Positions 40,174 to 48,966 of a stretch of DNA of 64,000 nucleotides are shown here, piece after piece. The stretch lies in contig JAZUMQ010000003.1 of NCBI GenBank assembly GCA_045603745.1, positions 1 to 64,000 on the forward strand, in the 5' to 3' direction. Position 1 is the stretch's first letter; each line of letters begins with the position of its first letter. A program made the translations under genes and the position numbers. The notes beneath the pieces were generated by a model, which saw nothing but the letters and a program-made list of their open reading frames with translations, was not told where the DNA came from and ran no database searches. The stretch is from RGIG995 sp045603745. Lineage in GTDB: Bacteria; Bacillota; Clostridia; Oscillospirales; UBA644.

Positions 40174-41340
40174 ATGGTATCTCTTCTGTCCAGATGGTTC
40201 ATCAAGAATCGGGACGACGTTTCCAATCCCGAGACACGTCAAAAATACGGTATTTTATGCGGAATCTTAGGAATTGCGTTAAATTTACTGTTATTCCTCG
40301 GAAAAGCCTTTGCGGGGCTGATTTCCGGATCTATCGCAATTACGGCAGACGCATTCAACAACCTGTCCGATGCGGGATCTTCTCTGATTACCTTGGTGGG
40401 ATTTCGGTTGGCAGGACAAAAACCCGATCCACAGCACCCCTTTGGACACGGTCGGTTTGAATATATTTCAGGACTTTTAGTATCTCTTTTAATTCTGTTG
40501 ATGGGATTTGAATTGGGAAAATCTTCCATTGAAAAAATTCTGAACCCACAAGCTGTAGAACTTCGTTGGCTGACAGGAATCATTTTAATCGTTTCCATCG
40601 CCGTTAAAATTTATATGGGAATTTACAATCGCTCCGTAGGTAAAAAAATCAACTCTGCGGCAATGATGGCGACCATGACCGATTCTTTGGGTGATGCAGT
40701 GGCAACGGCGGTGGTTTTGATTGCCACGGTCATTGGACATTTTACCGGATTTAGTATCGACGGATATTGCGGAACCGCAGTGGCAATCATGATTTTTATC
40801 GCCGGTTTTCGTTCCGCAAAAGAGACGATTTCTCCCCTGCTGGGACAACCGCCGGAACCGGAATTTGTGCGCCAGATCGAACAAACGGTGCTTTCTCACA
40901 AAACAGTAGCGGGAATCCACGATCTGATTGTCAATGACTATGGACCGGGGCGGAAGATCGTCTCCCTTCACGCGGAAGTTCCCGCCGATGCAAACGTGTG
41001 GGACGCCCACGATCTGATCGACAACATCGAACAGGAAATTGCATTGAAATTGGGGTGCATCGCCGTCATTCACATGGATCCCATCGTTACCGACGACGAG
41101 ACCACCGTCTCCCTGCGAAAGGCAATTTCCGAAGAAGTCAAAACCCTGCACCCCGGGATTACCGTCCATGATTTTCGGGCAGTTCCCGGTCCGACCCACA
41201 CAAACGTGATCTTTGATGCGGTATTACCTTTTGATAGCAAATTAACCGAAGCCGAGGCACTGGAAAAGATCACGACCATGGTGGCACAAAATCACGAAAA
41301 CGTCCGGGCTGTGGTGCAGATCGACCGAAGCTATACGTAA
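40174..41340 (+). CDS. Cation diffusion facilitator family transporter
   Basis: A 388-residue CDF exporter. Six membrane helices (about 28-200) contain the metal-site motifs ADAFNNLSD and, in the next helices, D-x3-D type pairs; HPFGHGRFEY is the CDF signature loop. The cytoplasmic C-terminal ZT_dimer domain (210-300) and a further alpha/beta extension (300-388, ending AVVQIDRSYT) follow. CDF proteins exchange Zn, Mn, Fe or Co for protons; the DxxxD motif with Asn suggests the Mn/Zn-Fe group, but selectivity is not certain. Confidence 0.85.
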   Translation: MVSLLSRWFIKNRDDVSNPETRQKYGILCGILGIALNLLLFLGKAFAGLISGSIAITADAFNNLSDAGSSLITLVGFRLAGQKPDPQHPFGHGRFEYISGLLVSLLILLMGFELGKSSIEKILNPQAVELRWLTGIILIVSIAVKIYMGIYNRSVGKKINSAAMMATMTDSLGDAVATAVVLIATVIGHFTGFSIDGYCGTAVAIMIFIAGFRSAKETISPLLGQPPEPEFVRQIEQTVLSHKTVAGIHDLIVNDYGPGRKIVSLHAEVPADANVWDAHDLIDNIEQEIALKLGCIAVIHMDPIVTDDETTVSLRKAISEEVKTLHPGITVHDFRAVPGPTHTNVIFDAVLPFDSKLTEAEALEKITTMVAQNHENVRAVVQIDRSYT

Positions 41341-41344
41341 TCAA

Positions 41345-41380
41345 AAGAGATCGAGGAAAGTTCTTCGATCTCTTATTTTT
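41345..41380 (+). terminator. Terminator of the CDF transporter gene
   Basis: AAGAGATCGA (41345-41354) pairs with TCGATCTCTT (41365-41374), then ATTTTT. Confidence 0.85.
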
Positions 41381-41411
41381 CTACAAAAAGCGGAATTTTT
41401 TTGAAACGGTA

Positions 41412-41440
41412 TTGATTTTCCCATAAAAATGCGGTATAAT
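41412..41440 (+). promoter_or_regulatory. typA promoter
   Basis: TTGATT (41412-41417) and TATAAT (41435-41440), 17 bases apart, with TG one base before the -10. Confidence 0.65.
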
Positions 41441-41487
41441 GTATGGTTGTAATATAGATTTATAAAACACAGGAAGGAAGAATTTCC

Positions 41488-43314
41488 ATGATCCGTGAAG
41501 ATTTAAGAAATATCGCTATCATCGCCCACGTTGACCACGGCAAGACCACGTTGGTGGACGAAATGCTGAAGCAGGGCGGCGTTTTCCGTGAAAATCAGGA
41601 AGTAAACGACCGCGTAATGGACTCCAACGCCATTGAACGGGAACGTGGTATTACGATTTTGGCAAAGAATACCGCAGTAAAATACAGAGATACAAAGATC
41701 AACATTGTTGACACCCCTGGGCACGCAGACTTCGGCGGCGAAGTGGAACGGATTTTGAAAATGGTCAACGGCGTTTTGTTGTTGGTTGACGCCTTTGAAG
41801 GTCCGATGCCTCAGACCCGGTTCGTGCTTCAAAAAGCATTGGAATTGGGACATAAGGTAATCGTTGTTGTAAATAAAGTTGACCGCCCCGACGCTCGCCC
41901 CACGGAAGTAGTGGACGAGGTTTTGGAACTTTTGATGGATTTGGACGCAACCGACGAACAGTTGGATTCTCCGGTCATTTTTGCCTCCGGACGCACCGGC
42001 GTTGCAGGACTTTCTCCCGATGCGGAGATGAAGGATTTTAAACCCCTTTTGGACGCCATCGTAGACTATTTCGATCCGCCCCAAGGGGAGGAAAATGCAC
42101 CGTTGCAGATGCTGGTCTCCTCCATCGACTACAACGAATACGTAGGACGCATCGCCATCGGTCGGGTGGAACGGGGGAACATGAAGATCAATCAAGACGT
42201 GGTTCTGTGCGACTATCACGGTTCGAGACCCAACTCCAAGGCGAGAATCGTTTCCATGTATCAATTTGAAGGACTGAACCGTGTTCCCTGCACCGAAGCA
42301 AAGCCGGGAGACGTGGTTTGCGTTTCGGGGATCGAAAGCGTCACTATCGGCGATACCATTTGCGCACCCGATGCGGTAGAACCCCTGCCTTTCGTTAAAA
42401 TTTCCGAACCCACTATGGAAATGACCTTTATGGTCAACGATTCGCCCTTTGCCGGTCGGGAAGGGAAATACGTGACCTCCCGCAACCTTCGGGCGAGACT
42501 GTACAAAGAACTGCTGAAAGACGTTTCTCTGCGGGTCAGCGACACCGATTCCACCGAGGCGTTCAAGGTCTGCGGTCGCGGAGAAATGCACCTTTCCATT
42601 CTCATTGAAAATATGCGTCGGGAAGGATTTGAGTTCCAGGTCAGCACCCCGAAAGTATTGTATAAAGAGATCGACGGCGTTCTCTCCGAGCCCATGGAAC
42701 GGCTTGTGGTAGACGTGCCTGCGGATTCCGTGGGGGCAGTTATGGAAAAGATGGGCTACCGAAAAGGAGAACTGACTTCCATGACTCAAGTGGGCGACCG
42801 TACCCGCTTGGAATTTGTCGTTCCTGCTCGCGGACTGTTTGGCTATCGCAGTGAATTCATGACCGATACTCGCGGGGAAGGAATTATGAGTTCCATCTTC
42901 GATTCCTACGCACCCTTCAAAGGAGACATTCCCCGGCGTTTGAACGGCTCTTTGGTCGCCTACGAAACCGGCGACACCACCAACTACGGAATGTTCTATT
43001 CCCAGGATTCCGGGGCGATGTTCATCGGTTCCGGCGTAGAAGTGTACGGCGGTATGGTGGTAGGGGAAGCCAGCCGGCAGAACGACATCGTGGTCAACGT
43101 CTGCAAGAAAAAGCACATGACCGCCATTCGCTCCGCAGGAAAAGACGAAGCGTTGCGCCTCGTCCCCCCCAGAATTTTGAGTTTGGAACAATCCTTGGAA
43201 TTCATCGCCGACGACGAATTGGTGGAAGTCACCCCAAAAAACATTCGTCTGCGGAAACGAATTTTGGATCACTCGGTCCGCATGAAGAATTTCATGAAAG
43301 ACAAAAAGCAGTAA
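41488..43314 (+). CDS. typA: Translational GTPase TypA/BipA
   Basis: A 608-residue ribosome-associated GTPase. G motifs AHVDHGKTT, DTPGHADFGG and NKVDRP are intact, followed by EF-G-like domains and the BipA C-terminal domain with its positively charged tail (RKRILDHSVRMKNF). TypA helps 50S assembly and growth under cold or stress. GGAAGG precedes ATG 41488. It stands alone between its own promoter and a hairpin at 43325. Confidence 0.95.
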   Translation: MIREDLRNIAIIAHVDHGKTTLVDEMLKQGGVFRENQEVNDRVMDSNAIERERGITILAKNTAVKYRDTKINIVDTPGHADFGGEVERILKMVNGVLLLVDAFEGPMPQTRFVLQKALELGHKVIVVVNKVDRPDARPTEVVDEVLELLMDLDATDEQLDSPVIFASGRTGVAGLSPDAEMKDFKPLLDAIVDYFDPPQGEENAPLQMLVSSIDYNEYVGRIAIGRVERGNMKINQDVVLCDYHGSRPNSKARIVSMYQFEGLNRVPCTEAKPGDVVCVSGIESVTIGDTICAPDAVEPLPFVKISEPTMEMTFMVNDSPFAGREGKYVTSRNLRARLYKELLKDVSLRVSDTDSTEAFKVCGRGEMHLSILIENMRREGFEFQVSTPKVLYKEIDGVLSEPMERLVVDVPADSVGAVMEKMGYRKGELTSMTQVGDRTRLEFVVPARGLFGYRSEFMTDTRGEGIMSSIFDSYAPFKGDIPRRLNGSLVAYETGDTTNYGMFYSQDSGAMFIGSGVEVYGGMVVGEASRQNDIVVNVCKKKHMTAIRSAGKDEALRLVPPRILSLEQSLEFIADDELVEVTPKNIRLRKRILDHSVRMKNFMKDKKQ

Positions 43315-43324
43315 AAATATATAA

Positions 43325-43357
43325 GAAATAGGCACCTCGAATTGAGGCGCCTATTTC
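43325..43357. terminator. Hairpin between typA and the acyltransferase gene
   Basis: GAAATAGGC (43325-43333) pairs with GCCTATTTC (43349-43357), with an inner CCTC/GAGG stem. T runs are short, so it may be a weak bidirectional terminator. Confidence 0.6.
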
Positions 43358-43366
43358 GTTGTGAAA

Positions 43367-44635
43367 TTATTGTTTTTTCGATTTTGCTATTTTGTATAGT
43401 TCTTCGGTGGCAAGGCGGGCTTTTGTGACCGAGACTTGGGGGTCTTGGGGGAAGCAGTAGTAGAGGGTTTTGCGGTCGCCGATGGAGATAATATCGCCAA
43501 TTTCATACCAATAGTAATCCGCGTTGAGGGTATAGGAAGTGATGGGTGGTTGGGAATACTGCAACGTGCCGTCGCAACCGGTGAGAGTAAAGCCGTCGGC
43601 GTTGTGAACGAGACGTCCGTCACCCACCATATAAAGGGCTTTGTGATCGACCAAAACACCGATTTTTACAGGAGTATCAAGAGAATATTCTCCGGATTCA
43701 ATCTGTTCTTTCACCTTCTGCCGTTGCCATTGATACCAGTCGGGAATATGGTCAAATTCCGTCTCTCCTGTTAAGGCAGATAATTTGCCGTAAGGAGTCA
43801 ATTCATAAACTTTTCCGCAAGCGTGACAGGTCAGATGGATTCCTTCGCCCTTCATCTTCCCCTCCACTCCACAATGGGGGCATTGATACAAGATGCGGTG
43901 CAGACCGTCTGCCCGGAACGGTTCATCAATTTTGATATTGTTTTCTTGTTGCCATTTAAAATTGTCAAAAGTAAAGGCATCGTCTAAAATCTGATCCAAT
44001 TCTTCCACAGACTTGGTGCGAATTTCCTCTTGGGTTAACAGGCACTTGACGGTTGCGGATACCTTCACCTTCCGCTTTTGGAGACAGTTATAGAGGGGAT
44101 CTCAAAGAAAAGCCCCTTCCGTAATAACGGAAACCACAGGAATATCTAATTTTTTCAAAAGAACCCCGAGTTTTCGAGGCAAGGGCGTTGCCGTCCCATC
44201 AAAGGAATATCCGGCTTCGGGATACATGAGAACGCTGGTTTTTTTCTCCTTGACCGCGTGGAGAATATCCCGAATCAGCGTAATATCGGAAACGAATTTT
44301 TGAGTAGGAATACACCCGATCCAACGCATGAGCCAAGGAATTCCAACAAAACCGTCGGTGGTGGAAACCACACAAAAGGGTTTTGGGAAAAAGATTTTAT
44401 AGGCGATCTTCAGATCAAGAAAACAAGAATGATTCATAAGAATCAGCCAAGGTCCCTCTCCGGCTTGTTCCATACGCTGCGTCGCAAAAGAAAACCGTGC
44501 TTTTACGAGAGCAGGAATTGATAAAACTCGGATCAAGCAGCGAAAAAAGAGATTAGGACGAAGGGGGCGTTGATGTTTCGGGCGGGGAAGCGCCATTACT
44601 TTATCGTAAGATAACCGCTTTATATTGATCTTCAT
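43367..44635 (-). pseudogene. 1-acylglycerol-3-phosphate acyltransferase gene with an in-frame TGA
   Basis: A 423-codon frame is open except for one TGA at 44102-44104. Codons 1-177 encode the acyltransferase domain: NHSCFLD (H-x4-D active site) and YPEAG. Directly after the TGA the same frame goes on DPLYNCLQKRKVKVSATVKC and encodes a zinc-ribbon region (CPHCGVEG...CHACGK) and a conserved C-terminal domain, the normal layout for long clostridial PlsC-like proteins. No ribosome binding site precedes the GTG at 44068, so the second half is not an independent gene. Most likely a nonsense mutation (CGA or GGA to TGA); readthrough or a sequence error is possible. Confidence 0.75.
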
Positions 44636-44653
44636 TCAAACCTCCAACAAAGG

Positions 44654-44683
44654 AAAAAGGTGGGCAAAAATGTCCACCTTTTT
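44654..44683 (-). terminator. Terminator after the zinc-ribbon gene
   Basis: AAAAAGGTGG (44654-44663) pairs with CCACCTTTTT (44674-44683); on the minus strand the stem ends in a T run. Confidence 0.8.
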
Positions 44684-44733
44684 CGATTTTCAGAAAACAT
44701 GATGCACGGTCTGTTTCCCATGGGGAAGGATGC

Positions 44734-45018
44734 TTATTCTTCCGACTGAGCCTTCATTTCTGCAAAGCAAGCGCTGCAGTAAACGGGCTTGTCTTCTCTG
44801 GGCTGGAAGGGAACTTTGGCTTCGCCGCCACACTTCGCACAAGTGGTAGTGAAATATTCTCTTGCCCCTCTGGAAGCGTTCTTGCGGGCGTCGCGGCATT
44901 CCTTGCAGCGCTGGGGCTCATTCTGGAAGCCCTTTTCCGCATAAAATTCCTGTTCGCCAGCGGTGAAAACGAAAGTTTTGCCGCAGTCTTTACAGGTTAA
45001 TTCCTTGTCTTCATACAT
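44734..45018 (-). CDS. Two-module zinc-ribbon protein
   Basis: A 94-residue soluble protein with four CxxC pairs. The first module (LTCKDCGKTFVFTAGEQEFY, then RCKEC) is the probable zinc-ribbon domain PF13451; the second (CAKCGGEAKVPF, then YCSACF) is a CxxC_CXXC_SSSS-type ribbon. Such proteins are common in Clostridia with no known role; nucleic acid or protein binding is likely. Start ATG 45018 has GCGAGGT upstream. Confidence 0.8.
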   Translation of the reverse strand: MYEDKELTCKDCGKTFVFTAGEQEFYAEKGFQNEPQRCKECRDARKNASRGAREYFTTTCAKCGGEAKVPFQPREDKPVYCSACFAEMKAQSEE

Positions 45019-45227
45019 TGTGAGATACCTCGCTTAAATAATTTTCACCCAAGCCGGAATCGCACCGGCGAGCGTTCATCCTTTTCCACGGGAACGAAAC
45101 GAAACCCCTCTGAGGTCGCTAATATAACGAACGAAACAACGAAATACCGTGCATATTTCATAAATTTTCGACGTTACAGCCCTGTAAAACGGAGTGACCG
45201 CACCTACTATATTCGGGCGTATTTATT
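45019..45227. other. Intergenic region with inverted repeat and TTTCGTT reiterations
   Basis: No gene is visible. It contains a 6-bp perfect inverted repeat TTACAG-CC-CTGTAA (45174-45187), four close copies of AACGAAA-type heptamers (about 45092-45145) and a hairpin GCCGG/CCGGC near 45053-45070. Confidence 0.5.
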
Positions 45228-45725
45228 TCAATACGGGATAAAATCCCGGATTTTCTGTTTGATCCGCGTCATGGCATTGTCAGCAGATTTAGGAGAAATT
45301 CCCAATTGTTGAGCAATGGCGACACGGGAGTTGCCGGAAAGATAAAGAACCAAAACCCTACGTTCTAATTGAGAGAGACGGGGTTGCAGATCCCGAAATG
45401 CTTCCCGGACGGCGTCGGATTCGGCGTACCGATCCTCGATGGGAAGGTCGGGAGAAGGGAGGGTTGCCCCAACTTCTTCTAAGGGAATCAGTTTGTAATC
45501 AGAAGCAAAGCCCCGGGCGGCGGAACAGATACGATTGCGGATACAAACTTTGATATATCCGTCAAAGGGGACGCCCCGGGAAGGGTCGTAGGCACAGCAA
45601 CCGAGATAGAGCCCCCAAAGTCCTTCCTGTATCAAATCGTCACGGTAGCGCTCGGGATACGAGGCGACGACCTTTTGAATCAAAGGGAGATACTGCTTAT
45701 GAGCAGAAGTAAAATCAAAGGTCAT
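45228..45725 (-). CDS. Sigma-70 family RNA polymerase sigma factor (SigH-like)
   Basis: A 165-residue alternative sigma factor. Region 2 (DLIQEGLWGLYLGCCAYDPSRGVPFDGYIKVCIRNRI) and region 4 (LSQLERRVLVLYLSGNSRVAIAQQLGISPKSADNAMTRIKQKI) are both present; region 3 is absent. The closest type is the SigH/Spo0H-like group or a small stress sigma. No anti-sigma factor is adjacent. Which promoters it reads is unknown. Confidence 0.8.
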   Translation of the reverse strand: MTFDFTSAHKQYLPLIQKVVASYPERYRDDLIQEGLWGLYLGCCAYDPSRGVPFDGYIKVCIRNRICSAARGFASDYKLIPLEEVGATLPSPDLPIEDRYAESDAVREAFRDLQPRLSQLERRVLVLYLSGNSRVAIAQQLGISPKSADNAMTRIKQKIRDFIPY

Positions 45726-45785
45726 TGTGCTACCTTCCGAACGTTGTTTTTAACCGAATTTCAGCAAAAAATGCAAAATGCCCCA

Positions 45786-45803
45786 CCCTCACAGATGTGA
45801 GGG
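45786..45803. repeat. Perfect hairpin downstream of the ABC ATPase gene, REP-like
   Basis: CCCTCACA and TGTGAGGG (8 bp) around GA. On the minus strand it is followed at some distance by TTTT and a T-rich tract, so it may end the ugpC transcript. The CCCTCAC...GTGAGGG form resembles dispersed palindromes of gut Clostridia. Confidence 0.5.
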
Positions 45804-45858
45804 AGAGGCAAAAAGACAATTTTTGGGGGAATTCGATGGGGTCATAAGTAAACAAACC

Positions 45859-46980
45859 TTAGTTAATAATAGTCTGCTCGGTATCAATGTCAAAGAGGTG
45901 AATCTTGTTCATATCCAGAGCGATCTTAATGCTGTCGCCGGGCTTGGCAACGGACGTGGGATCGACGCGGGCGGTGAACTTGTTTTCCTGAACGTCCAGG
46001 TACAGATACGTCTCGGCACCCATCTTTTCCGTGACTTCAACATCGGCAGGAATGATGGAATCCGGATATTTTTCAAAGTAGAAGGGGTCGTCGTAAATAT
46101 CTTCGGGACGGATACCCATAATGACCTGTTTTCCGCCGTAGGACAGAAGTTTTTCATAGTTTTCGGTTTTGACCTTAGATTCGGGAATCTTAAGAGATTC
46201 ATCGCCGAAGTTGACGAACATATCGTCGCCACGACGGGTCAGTTTCACTTCGATGAAGTTCATCTGGGGAGAACCGATAAAGCCGGCAACGAACAGGTTA
46301 CAGGGAGTATCATACAGAACCTGAGGAGCATCACACTGCTGAACAAAGCCGTCTTTCATAACGACGATACGGTCAGCCATGGTCATAGCCTCGGTCTGGT
46401 CGTGGGTAACGTAAATAAAGGTGGTACCCAATTTCCGGTGAAGTTTGGACAATTCCGTTCTCATGGAAGCACGGAGTTTTGCGTCCAAGTTGGAAAGAGG
46501 TTCGTCCAAAAGGAAGACCTTGGGTTCACGGACGATGGCACGACCCAAAGCAACACGCTGTCTCTGACCGCCGGACAACGCCTTGGGACGGCGATCCAAC
46601 AGGTGAGAAATATCCAAGATACGAGCCGCTTCGTCGACGCGACGCTTGATTTCTTCTTTAGAAACCTTACGCAACTTCAGACCAAACGCCATATTTTCAT
46701 AAACGGTCATGTGGGGATAAAGAGCGTAGTTCTGGAACACCATTGCGATGTCACGATCCTTGGGAGCGACGTCGTTGACCAGACGGTCGTCGATGCGAAG
46801 TTCCCCTTCGGTGATTTCTTCCAAACCGGCGATCATACGCAGGGTGGTGGACTTACCACAACCGGAAGGACCGACCAGAATGATGAATTCTTTATCTTTA
46901 ATCTTAAGGTTGACATCGGTAACGGCACGAACACCGCCGGCGTAAACCTTACCAATTCCTTTTAATGTTAAACCTGCCAC
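45859..46980 (-). CDS. ugpC: Sugar ABC transporter ATPase (UgpC/MsmK type)
   Basis: A 373-residue ATPase: Walker A GPSGCGKST (37-45), signature LSGGQRQR (135-142), Walker B LLDEP (157-161), switch His in YVTHDQTEAM, and a C-terminal TOBE/MalK-like regulatory domain. It stands alone without permeases or binding proteins, as do shared MsmK-type ATPases that energise several CUT1 sugar importers. In this window it could serve a transporter to which the secreted-protein gene at the left edge belongs, but that is speculation. Confidence 0.92.
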   Translation of the reverse strand: MAGLTLKGIGKVYAGGVRAVTDVNLKIKDKEFIILVGPSGCGKSTTLRMIAGLEEITEGELRIDDRLVNDVAPKDRDIAMVFQNYALYPHMTVYENMAFGLKLRKVSKEEIKRRVDEAARILDISHLLDRRPKALSGGQRQRVALGRAIVREPKVFLLDEPLSNLDAKLRASMRTELSKLHRKLGTTFIYVTHDQTEAMTMADRIVVMKDGFVQQCDAPQVLYDTPCNLFVAGFIGSPQMNFIEVKLTRRGDDMFVNFGDESLKIPESKVKTENYEKLLSYGGKQVIMGIRPEDIYDDPFYFEKYPDSIIPADVEVTEKMGAETYLYLDVQENKFTARVDPTSVAKPGDSIKIALDMNKIHLFDIDTEQTIIN

Positions 46981-47196
46981 GGCAAATATACCTCCAAATT
47001 TTATTGCAAAATCTTACTTATTACATAATAACATAAAATCCGATTTTTTCATAGTGGCAATATCACCAAATTTCGAGACATCTTTTTAGCAATAATACAC
47101 AAAAGAAAAAAATCAAAGCGCCATTTTTGGGACTTTCAAAGAGAAACAACTGTGAAAAATGTCCGTTCTTCCACAAAAGATTCACATTCAACTGCC

Positions 47197-48009
47197 TCAG
47201 GGCAAGTTGATAACGTCCATATCGTTGGCGCGTTTGGTACAAGCGAGCATTGCGTCTGCCATAATCTGGGAGAAACCGCTCTTTTCCATAACGTTGATGG
47301 CTTCAGCGGTGGTCCCCTTAGGAGTTGCAACAGACGTCAGAAGCTGATCCGCGGATTTCTTGGAAGATTCCAGAATCTTCGCAGCACCGACAAATACCTG
47401 AGCTGCCATCAATTCTGCCGTCTCCGCGTCAATTCCCTGAGCCACGGCACCTTCGGCGATCGCTTTCACCATATAATAGAAATATGCGGAAGCAGAACCG
47501 GAAGCGGCGATATAATCGTTGAGCTTCTTCTCCTCTACCACCCGCAGAATCCCGACCGATTCAAAGAGATCCTTGACGGTCTGCAGCTCCTGATAGGTAA
47601 TGGGCATTTCATATGCCATAGCGGTGACTCCCTTACCGAATTCGCAGGCAATGTTGGGAATCGCCCGAACAAGTTTACATTCTTTGCCGAGATATTTTTT
47701 CGCGGCGGAAATTGTCACCCCTGCGGCAAGGTTCACGATTACGTTGTTGAAGGTGACCGCATCGCGAATTTTTCCCATTACGACCTTCACGTCCGAGGGA
47801 CGGACGGCGAGGACGACGATTTTGGAAGTGGAGACAACCTCTGCCTCACTTTCAAAAACGGTAATTCCCCGTACAGAAAGGGAAGTGCGAACCGTTTCGT
47901 CAGGATCGTAAGCGCAGATGGATGCGGGAGTAAGGATATTTCCGGAGAGGAATCCTTCGATCAGCGCTGAGCCCATGTGACCGGCACCGATAAAACCCAA
48001 AGTATACAT
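47197..48009 (-). CDS. proC: Pyrroline-5-carboxylate reductase
   Basis: A 270-residue dinucleotide-dependent reductase making proline from pyrroline-5-carboxylate. It starts LGFIGAGHMGSALIEGF (Rossmann GxGxMG), VRAIPNIACEFGKGVTAM is the domain-linker block, and ASGSASAYFYYMVKAIAEGA plus the late TPKGTTAEAINVM are the P5CR signature. Length is normal. proA and proB are not in the window. Confidence 0.93.
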   Translation of the reverse strand: MYTLGFIGAGHMGSALIEGFLSGNILTPASICAYDPDETVRTSLSVRGITVFESEAEVVSTSKIVVLAVRPSDVKVVMGKIRDAVTFNNVIVNLAAGVTISAAKKYLGKECKLVRAIPNIACEFGKGVTAMAYEMPITYQELQTVKDLFESVGILRVVEEKKLNDYIAASGSASAYFYYMVKAIAEGAVAQGIDAETAELMAAQVFVGAAKILESSKKSADQLLTSVATPKGTTAEAINVMEKSGFSQIMADAMLACTKRANDMDVINLP

Positions 48010-48075
48010 TTGTGTTCATCCTTTCCTGTCTTTTTTTAACTTCGCCCGAAAGCGACATTATTTTTCTATTTTAAT

Positions 48076-48104
48076 ATTATACCACATTTTTTTCAATCTG
48101 TAAA
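48076..48104 (-). promoter_or_regulatory. proC promoter
   Basis: TTTACA (48099-48104) and TATAAT (48076-48081) on the minus strand, 17 bases apart, with TGG before the -10. Confidence 0.6.
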
Positions 48105-48164
48105 GAGCAAATTTCCGTTTTTTTTGTGTCAAAGAAGAAAAATTCAAAAAAAAACAAAAAATCA

Positions 48165-48193
48165 TTGACAATTCGGCGCGGGAATGGTATAAT
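48165..48193 (+). promoter_or_regulatory. PAP2 phosphatase promoter
   Basis: TTGACA (48165-48170) and TATAAT (48188-48193), 17 bases apart, with an extended -10 (TGG). Confidence 0.75.
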
Positions 48194-48275
48194 AAGGAAT
48201 ACTCGGACGGAGTTTGTCCTACATTAACATATTCAAGAAAGAAACCGGGTATTCCGGAACAAAGGAGTTACGGCA

Positions 48276-48896
48276 ATGTTAAATTTACTTGCAATTCCCT
48301 TTCCGCAATGGCTGACCGAGTGGGATCTGGGCGTAGATAACTGGATTCAAACCTGGAGAACGCCCTTTTTAGATTCACTGTTCACGATAATTACGAAACT
48401 GGGAGACGAGGGATTAATCTGGATCGCCATCGCCATTGCATTTTTGTGCTTTAAAAAGACTCGAAAAATCGGAATCACCATGGGATTGGGTTTGGTCATT
48501 ACAACCATTCTCGGAAACGAAATTCTCAAGAAAATTGTGGAGCGTCCCAGACCCTTTGACACACCGGGAGCTTTGTTGGACGGAGACAGTCTTTTAGTTC
48601 CGAGACCGGGGCAATTTTCCTTCCCCTCGGGGCATACCGGATCTTCCTTTGCCTCAGCGGTATCCATCGTGTTGTACGACCGAAAATGGGGGATTCCCGC
48701 TTTGATCTTGGCGGTGTTGATCGCTTTTTCCAGACTATACGTTTACGTTCACTTCCCCACAGACGTTATGGCGGGAACGGTACTGGGAACCATCAGTGCC
48801 CTGATCGCATTTTTCGTGTGGAGAAAATGGTTGGAAAAATTAGTAATCAAGGCATGGAATAAAATTTTCAAAAAACATACGATTGAACGCATTTAA
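48276..48896 (+). CDS. PAP2-family lipid phosphatase
   Basis: A 206-residue membrane phosphatase with about five helices. The three PAP2 catalytic motifs are KKIVERPRP, PSGHTGSS and SRLYVYVHFPTDVMAG (catalytic His residues in the second and third). Family members dephosphorylate undecaprenyl pyrophosphate (BcrC), phosphatidate or PGP; sequence alone does not decide. Own consensus promoter; the leader of about 75 bases shows no recognisable element. Confidence 0.85.
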   Translation: MLNLLAIPFPQWLTEWDLGVDNWIQTWRTPFLDSLFTIITKLGDEGLIWIAIAIAFLCFKKTRKIGITMGLGLVITTILGNEILKKIVERPRPFDTPGALLDGDSLLVPRPGQFSFPSGHTGSSFASAVSIVLYDRKWGIPALILAVLIAFSRLYVYVHFPTDVMAGTVLGTISALIAFFVWRKWLEKLVIKAWNKIFKKHTIERI

Positions 48897-48908
48897 CGGT
48901 ATAAAATC

Positions 48909-48940
48909 TGCCCTCACCGAATTGGTGAGGGCATTGCTTT
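48909..48940. terminator. Bidirectional terminator between the PAP2 and glpK genes
   Basis: TGCCCTCACC (48909-48918) pairs with GGTGAGGGCA (48924-48933), followed by TTGCTTTT; the minus strand has GATTTTAT. Confidence 0.8.
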
Positions 48941-48966
48941 TCTCTATTTCAAGTTTGCATTTTGCA

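Noticed and set aside
41503..43335. Long open frame antisense to typA
   Set aside because: A codon-bias shadow of typA; its translation is rich in His/Phe/Gly and matches no protein pattern.
45049..45075. tRNA T-arm-like hairpin (GCCGG, loop TGCGATT, CCGGC) on the minus strand
   Set aside because: The loop lacks the TTC start, and no acceptor, D or anticodon arm can be built around it.
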